From: Gorsachius magnificus
Taxonomy: Eukaryota > Chordata > Aves > Pelecaniformes > Ardeidae
Length of the DNA: 64,000 nt
NCBI GenBank assembly: GCA_034008185.1
Contig: CM067084.1
Coordinates: 15,582,385-15,646,384, forward strand
Direction of reading: 5' to 3'
The notes under the pieces: generated by a model
Databases searched by the model: none
What the model was told of the DNA's origin: nothing
The model's input: only the letters and a program-made list of their open reading frames with translations
Part shown: positions 50,601-64,000 of the stretch, piece by piece
Numbering within the stretch: the stretch's first letter is position 1
Layout: each line of letters begins with the position of its first letter
Program-made: the position numbers and the translations under genes

Positions 50601-53600
50601 AGAGGATCTTTAAAAACCTGTCACGGCGTACTCCCCCTGCGCTTCAAATCTGACGCAGGCTATTGCGGTGGCTCTCCTGTCGGATCGCTAACGCTGCTTT
50701 CGGCAAGCGGCAGGGTTCAAACGCAGCTCCTGGTACCATCAAACCAGCAGGTGCCCTGAGCCCATCCAGATCAAATTTGGAGCCAGGGGAGAAAAGTTGG
50801 GAGTAAAGAGGCCAGTCCCTTTGGGACCGTAAGATTGCCTGGCTGGGCTTTTTGGGATCCCAGGGCTTGCTTGGTGGCTCCCACCCCGCAGCACCCAGGA
50901 GAACGGGGGTCAGCACGAGAGCCTCTGCACCATTTCTGGCCAGGCAAAAGAGAGCTTTGATGTCCTGGGCCAGGGGGAGCCTAGCAGAGCAGCTGCCGGC
51001 ACGACTCCCACAGCACCCGGCTTGGCGGAGGATGGCGAGGGAGGGGGAGAGGGCCCAGGGGAGCAAAGGCGAAAGGGAAGCTGCTCCGGGGGCTGTCGGG
51101 GAGGGGGAAAAAAACAATGCATCCCTTCGGGGTTAACATGTAGAACTAAGTTAGAAAAATCCCTGTTCCCGTATGATTTCCATAGCAGGATTTCTGCACC
51201 TCTGCAGGCTGGTGGTGAGGGACCAGAGAGCGTCGTTGCTGAGGAGTTTTGCCCTGTCGCTGTGTAATGCTGCTGTTGGGCATAACTTTAAAAATAGCAT
51301 GCTACAGCAGGTGGGCACAATTACAGGATGGTTCCCCAAAATAGCAAGCAACTGTCAGTTTGCTTGGGAAGTAGTGTAAAACTATCTTTTCAGTTTTGCA
51401 GAATTCAGTTCTAAAATACCCCACCAGAACTGACCTGGGGGAGAGGAATTGACATAAGGAGGCAGAAAGGAGGGAATGGTCTAAGTCTAACATCAGGGCT
51501 CTCCTTGTCTAACCTCATCATGTATTAGAAAAATGAGCTTCATTAAAGGGATAAAAGTTGTCAAAAAGGGCATGTTTCTGTCTTTTTTTTTTTTCTCTCT
51601 TTAAAATTAACCAGATTCAGCTGGGTGGATTTTTTTTTTTTTCTGACTCAAAAGACCAGACTTCCAAGTTTTAACCTACTCAGTAGGATGGTAACTGTGG
51701 CTTTCGTACAGGTAATTTGAACTCTGGTCTGTGTAAATGTCTGAGTTAATATACACTATCACACTAACTTCCTCCTGTATCAGGACTGCTTCTCCCCCAA
51801 ATCCGCTTTCAAGAACTCCTTCACTAATGTGCCTACAATTAGTACTAAATTCTGAAATTGGCCTTGACAAATGTCAGTTTAATCAAAATGTTAGCTTATC
51901 AGAGCATCCGCAAATAAAATCTAATGTTAGCTGAATATTGTAATGCAGGAAATGTACTAATATTACTTGCCAAATGCATTTAGACCAGATGTCTGATGTA
52001 AAAGGAAAGTCAGTAAAGCAACAACTGTTTTGCCTTTTTTTTTTCAGTACAGTCTTCAGTTGTAACTATGTAAAATGACTAATCAAGCTGTGGGGTCTAC
52101 TGAAACTGCAAAATAAAATTATGAGTTGAGAAAACAAGATGGCTCTCAGCTTTCTCCCAGAATAGAAAGTCTGGCATGTTTGTCTGTCTGTCACCCCAAA
52201 GCAGGCTGCTGAATAGCTATTATTGAGCCTTTTCACTTGCAATTACTAGAATGTAGGTTTGGAGCAGAAGTCTAAAAGGCTGGCATTTCTGCTTCTGAGA
52301 AAACAGCAAAGCAAAGCCATGCTACCCCGCAGCCAATAGCACAGCCTTGCTTAAGCCAGGTGGTATTGGAACAACATAAAGTAACTAGATCCCCAGAGAC
52401 TACTTTTGCCACAACACTATTAATTTTTTTTTTTTTTAACCAGGAGTAAACTCTATCCTAAGTATAGACATGTAAGTGTCTTTGTATGTGAGAACTTGTC
52501 CTCTGGTCAAAGAATATTCAGTTTTGCCAGGTCTTGTTTTAGGCAACCCGGGAAAACCTAATGACATTAAAACTTTTCTTTCTACTTGGCGTTTTATTGT
52601 TTACAAGCAAAATCTTGGCAAGACCTTTCAGTCGGCATGCTTCAGTGGCTCTCTAATGCTACAGACAGCAAGCAAAGCTAAGCTAAGCACGTTCAGCTGA
52701 GCGTAGGGTGGTACCTGCTCTGTTCCCACCACGGGACTGGGCTGCTCACCAGGATGCCTCAGCCAACTTTGGCTGCTGTGGCCTCAACGGCAGGAAATTA
52801 AGCTGAGATTCTTTAGGAGGCTTGAAATGTGTTAGTTTAACACTGCTGCTGTGTTTTTCGGTTTGCTTTTGGTTTGGTGGTTTTTTTTTTTCTCTTCTCC
52901 TAAATCTTTGTTTTTCTTAGAAAATCCTGCAAAGATGAAGTTGTATCTAGAGCATGGAGTACAAGCTGCAAGTTCCCCTGCCTGATGTTTTCGTACCTAT
53001 TTCCAGATAGCATGAACTGGCGTGTGAGGATTTCCCTCCTTCCCAACCTGCAGTTCTGTTTTTCTAGTAAAATATAACTGGCTTTGCATAAATTCATATG
53101 AAAACAGAGCTCTATGATGCTTGGAAATTAAAGTGCACTGTGTAATGATAGTGCCCTCAGGTCTTCGTTAGGGCTGAGGGCCCTGTTGTGGTACAGCCTG
53201 TACAAACCCTTCTATGTCGACCAAGTTGTCATGGTTTTTAAGAGCAGAAAGTGCAGCAGCAATTGCTCATCTTTTTCTTTTGTTTTGTTTTTTCTTTTCT
53301 ATTTTATAAAGCTCACAGAAGAGGTAGAATCTACTTTGGCAAGGGAAGATGATCAAAGTCTGGTTTCTTATATGAGGCCCTGAAGTATTTCATTACTTCG
53401 TCTTCCAATATCCAGGCATGGAAAGAGAGATACCTACCCAAATCTTCATGTAACATGCAAAGGGGAAAAAAAAAATGAGCCCCTGAGGGAAACTAGCTGT
53501 CATCTGGGCCTGTGTAAGATAACTGAAACCCATCTGGATAGAGAATATGCTAATTTAAAAGTACAGCAGGTCCTTTGGCTTGGATTAGGGTTTTTCTTTT

Positions 53601-55878
53601 TTTTTGGAGAGAAACTTTAAAAAAACAAAGTCTCCAACTTACGAATGTAACTTTTTATGTTTGCTAAAATCATTATCTCCAGAATGGGAAAACAGAACAA
53701 AAAAGAAAAACGAAGAAAATCTTTACTCTAGGACAGCACACCTGTTAGTTTTCTGAAGAACAGGATGATGTGCTGGAGGTACAAGGAGTGGAGATCCGTA
53801 GCTTGCTTCAAAGGCCACCGTTGCATTTTCATAAAAGCAGTTCTGTCTTGGTGTGGTTAGTTGGCACATTTATCTGAACAGCCAGGTTGTCTTTGGTCTA
53901 TCTTCTATATTTTTGGCATTCTTGGCTCATAGATTAAATGGCCCTGTGGGTGAAATTGCCCTGTAGCTGTAATTTCTTTAATACAGCTCGACTTGTTTGG
54001 TGCAGGCATACTCTGGGTATCATTTGCATGGTAAAAACAAGCTACCCAATTCCCAGGTTGTCTTGACAGACATGAGATCTTTTCTTAGCTGCAGCTCCAC
54101 AAACATACCCCGCCTGGCTTCTGGGTGGTTTATCTTCCTCTTCAACCATTACTGGTAGCGTTTCTGCTAGCAGTCACGTGTTCACTCTCAGCTCCAGGTC
54201 CATATCGACAGAAAATCTTGGAGCAAAATTTAGCCACGGTATAGCCCATAAAACCTTTTAATCTGATGTTTGAGGAAGTGCAGAAATCAAGCTGTAGGAT
54301 GACTTGTGGTTCTACTCCATTAACTGGTTTTAACCATTTTAATGAGGTTGAATTTGCCAATCTGTTGCAGTATCTTTTTAAGACAACAGTGTATTTAATA
54401 GTATGTTTCCTTTAAATATACGCATCCCTACTGAAAAGAAACAGTGATAATTTTTTAAAATTTTTTTTTATTTTTGTACCCGCGTTGCCTCCTGCTGAAG
54501 AAGGTAGAGAGGAAAGGAGAAATTCTGGCTTCAAACTGTTAGAGCAGCATCCTGTGGAGATCCACACAGCAGAGATGTGTGCTGCTTCATCCTTTTACAG
54601 CAACAGATGTGCTGGCTCCGCACAGAATCCCGCTCCTGCTTTCTCCCCTTCCCTTACACCCCTTCCTGGAGCTGGTGGCTGCAGCAGAGAGCAGCCTCCT
54701 CCCCTGCTGCACCGAGCCTCGGTGATGTGTTATTCCATGTGGTTGAGGTCTGCAACCTGGCCAGCAGCTCAGCGCCTTACGCAGGGGTGAGGGGAGCAAG
54801 AAGGGTATGTGTCCCCCTTTACGTGCTGAACCCCTGGCATCCTTCCATACTTGCAAAGGGCCCGGTCCCTGCTCACGTCTTCACCCCTGAGTGAACAGCA
54901 TTCGGGTTAACTCCTCTGTGGCTCCGTTAGGAGCAGCTAGCCTGCAAAAAAGGCTGTGAGCTGCAGGGAGGGCAGGTTATAGCAGCGAGTGACTGTCTTG
55001 GCGTTGGACTAATTGGAGCGCTGTAGCCTCTGTCGCACCCGATGTGGCCTTTCAGGGCTTCTCCTCCTCATTGAAGGTTGCCTGTATGCAGGGAGGATGT
55101 GAATTAGGGGCAGCACTCGGAAGTAAATTCTGCAATGATATTTTCAAGACCATTTTTGCAGTATCAATACCAGTTGTATTCTTCCCCCCTTTCCCATGTG
55201 TTTTTTGAAGAAGTTGGTGTTTAAGCATTTGCGGTTGAAGTAGTTGGACAAAAAGTGTAGATTTGTGTGAAAGAGAGCTGGGAAGAGGAGACTTGTTCTC
55301 ATTTTGAGTCCTTCTAAACTTCACCAGTGGTCTGCCTGACAGGAGAGAACATGCATATATACCTTGGGAAAATCTGGGGCTGCTTTATTTTAATTACAGA
55401 AAACATACAGAAAATATCCTGTTCTTCTGCTATTTTAAAATGCTGTAAATCGTGTGGCTTCCTGTGATGTCATCTGTGTCATTGTTTAAACGTGTGGTAG
55501 GGGATGGGAAAGGTAGGTGATGCACTTTCTGCACAAATTAACTTCGGAAAAGTTAGTGGTTTGACCTTCGTCCATAGGAGAGGAAGAGATAGGGAAGCTG
55601 TGTTTTTAATGCTTGGAAAAGTAAGGAAGAATCATAAAGACAGGAAAGGGAAAATACTTTTTAACACATGATCTCATTGTTACTTTTTTCACTGGTAATT
55701 TATTAGCCCGCCAAATGTTGACTGTGACAACTAAATAGTGCTTGACCTCACTGCAAAAGGACTGCTGGGTTTAACAGAACAAGCTTAATTCTGAGCGGTC
55801 CTGATATTCAGAGAGATTGGGTTTGACATTTGCCGTGATGTGAATGAGGGGATTTGTGATGCCCACCTGAATGTTGAA

Positions 55879-55896
55879 TTTTTTTTTTTTTTTTTT
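55879..55896. repeat. T homopolymer, 18 bp
   Basis: Pure T run in SMAD1 intron 2. Confidence 0.95.
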
Positions 55897-56548
55897 AATA
55901 TCTTTTTCTGGTGACGTGTGAGAATGGCTACATTAGAGGCAAGGGAAAGTCTGCACAGCCAAGGGAGATGGAGCTTCTCCTGGGGTGTTTTGTAATTGAG
56001 AACTCCCGTAGAATGGCAGATGGATGTGTTTTATTTCAGAAAATGCTATAATTAGGAACTTCGTATATTCTTTGTAAAGTGGAGTTGGTTAAAATTTTCA
56101 CATCTGAATGAATCTACTTAGGGATGACATCTGCCTCAAATATTTGAGTTCTGTTGGAATTTCAGTGAAGCTGCTCTAAGGAAGTGAGACATCAGATTAA
56201 ATCTTTAAAACCTGCTTCTGACTCCCATTGGGCAGCCTTAATTTTGGTAGTGAAGGTTTGGGTTGGTGTGGGTTTTTGTTTTGTGTGGGGTTTTTTTTTT
56301 TTTTTAGTGTATGTTCAATGAAGATTTCTGGGATCGAACTTTCATACATTGATGTCACTAGCAGGCAAACATTTGGTGGCTTAATTTCTCTCTTAGGTAT
56401 ACGCCAAGAAAAGAGCAAGGGAGGTATTTTTGTTGCTTTATTTGTGACCTGCTTTAGGAATAGAGAGTGAGTTTTGTGGGTGACATCCTTTTGTATCCAT
56501 TTTAAACAGGGACCTAGACCTCAGGCCTGGTCTATGTGTTGAGTGGTG

Positions 56549-56695
56549 TCACAGAATCACAGAATGGCAAGGGTTGGAAGAGACCGTGGGAGATCATCTA
56601 GTCCAACCCTCCTGCTAAAGCAGGTTCTCCTAGAGCATGTTACACAGGACTTCATCCAGGCAGGCTCCTGGTACTCTCGAACTCCAGGACACTCA
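56549..56695 (-). mobile_element. CR1 LINE 3'-end scrap
   Basis: The plus strand begins TCACAGAATCACAGAATGG and continues GGTTGGAAGAGACC...GATCATCTAGTCCAACCC, the conserved 3' end of a CR1 subfamily in antisense. The match fades after about 56690. Only about 145 bp remain. This subfamily differs from the copies at 5067 and 19549. Confidence 0.92.
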
Positions 56696-58012
56696 CATGG
56701 TATCTGAGTGGTTCTGTATAAGTAAAGTGCTGGAAGAGTAAAGATGCCCCAGTGTCTTGGAAGAACTTGTTTGTATTGGCAAGAAGGTGAGGTTTTTTGC
56801 CATTAGTTTGTAATTCAGCCTTTTAGTGAAGCAGCTGCCTCCGAAACACCTTTCTTAATCTGAGTGATAGTTATGTCTGTACAGGGTTGGGGTGTTTACA
56901 TGCTCATGTTCCTCTCCTGCGGGCCCACCAGGTGCTGGGGACAGGGCAGGAGTCTCAGGGAGAGGGGGTGATAGCCTGGCTTGCTTTTGCTGTTTTTTTT
57001 GTGAGGTTTTTGGCACCCTCCCTTGAAGGCAGGCTATCCCAGGGGTTTTTTCCAGTCCTGCTCACCCATGGAGATGGGAAATGGAGGGGCAGATGCGGAG
57101 AGGAATAACTTATGTATTTCACTTCCCCTACTTTGTGCATGTATCTCCCTCTCCCCTCCCTTGCCTCTCCTTTCCCCCCATCGCCCAAAAATCTCAGTCT
57201 ATAACAAGACTAGCTTTTAATCCATTGAGTAGCTTGTACTGCTGTGAGGCATTCAAAGATAGAAGCTGAGGCACTGGAAAAAAAGCTGATTTTTTTATCT
57301 TGCTGTATATGTTATCATGTTCATATTCCCAGTTAAAAAGAGACCTTTGTTTCCCTGCTGATGAGGAGGCCTTGGGAGTGTGGTAAGACTAGTAGATTCT
57401 GATGTGTGCTCTGATCCCATAGTAGCATGTAGTTGGAGCTCAACTGCTGCTCAGTTGGGTTTTTTTGAACTACATAATTTTGTTTAAATTGCACATTTTG
57501 TAAACGGACTTGAAGAGTTAATAACTGGTTTAATATGAACTTGTAAGAACATAGTCCAGGTTAAAAATAAAATTACAGCTATTGGGACCAGACTGAGTTC
57601 AAGGCCTGTTAGTATTAGTATTGTCTTCAGAAAAAATATCTATCCTTATTAGCAAGGTTTTGGGTTACAAGCCATTACGTGATTAGCAGGATCACAAGCG
57701 CAGGAAAATGAACTGCATGTCACCATTGTAACACGCTTACTTCCCAGCATTTCTTTGTACGAATAAAATTAAAATGCAGAATTGTGGTTTGTTCTTGGCT
57801 CTTCCTCGCTGGCCCTCTGTGAAAACAAGCTCTCATCTGGCAAACCAGGTAACTAGCACGATTGCTATGAATTCAAGCTGTGCAGTAACTGGCTATAAGG
57901 AAGAGTTCTTGCTTAGACATGCGCTCCTAGATTTGACTACCTTGTTTTTAAGACAGATGTGAATATGCCCTAGGGGAGGAAGAATGTGGGTTTTTTTCCC
58001 TGTATAGCCTAG

Positions 58013-64000
<5,988 letters not shown>

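Noticed and set aside
50644..51117. 157-residue minus-strand frame in intron 2
   Set aside because: G/C-rich patch with frames open on both strands; no similarity I can name.

Overview
The window looks like bird nuclear DNA. It holds four CR1-type LINE fragments (the dominant avian retroposon), part of an endogenous retrovirus whose LTR resembles a family common in bird genomes, and the first half of a vertebrate SMAD1 gene with a CpG-island promoter and long introns. The exact bird cannot be named from the sequence.

Layout. (1) 1-4,790: an incomplete provirus on the minus strand, running off the left edge. From its 5' end it shows an LTR (4,176-4,790), a tRNA-Lys-type primer binding site (4,149-4,166), a gag region starting with a membrane-spanning leader (first ATG at 4,057), an aspartic protease in the same frame as gag behind a TAG, then reverse transcriptase and RNase H. 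I count three clear lesions that separate the frames (TGA at 3,281, a gag frame change near 3,140-3,150, a pro/RT frame change near 1,620) plus a TGA inside pol at 938; the TAG at 2,232 may be either a lesion or a functional readthrough stop. (2) 4,791-22,380: intergenic DNA with three CR1 fragments and no recognisable gene. (3) 22,380-23,345: CpG island, the likely SMAD1 promoter, with a non-coding first exon probably ending at 23,167. (4) 23,168-61,144: SMAD1 on the plus strand. Coding starts at 44,229; exon 2 encodes residues 1-133 (the whole MH1 DNA-binding domain), exon 3 and exon 4 encode the phosphorylated linker with the PY motif, to about residue 258. Splice phases agree at all three coding junctions. 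(5) 61,145-64,000: the start of intron 4. The MH2 domain exons lie beyond the right edge.

SMAD1 is the BMP-responsive receptor-regulated Smad. The provirus lies about 18 kb upstream, in the opposite orientation. The most unusual thing in the window is the retroviral gag architecture: the first ATG after the primer binding site opens a frame for a hydrophobic, multi-pass segment followed by a 10-residue Pro/Ala/Thr repeat, and this frame continues through one stop codon into recognisable gag. Gag and protease then share a frame across a TAG that is followed by a hairpin, reminiscent of gammaretroviral stop-codon readthrough.
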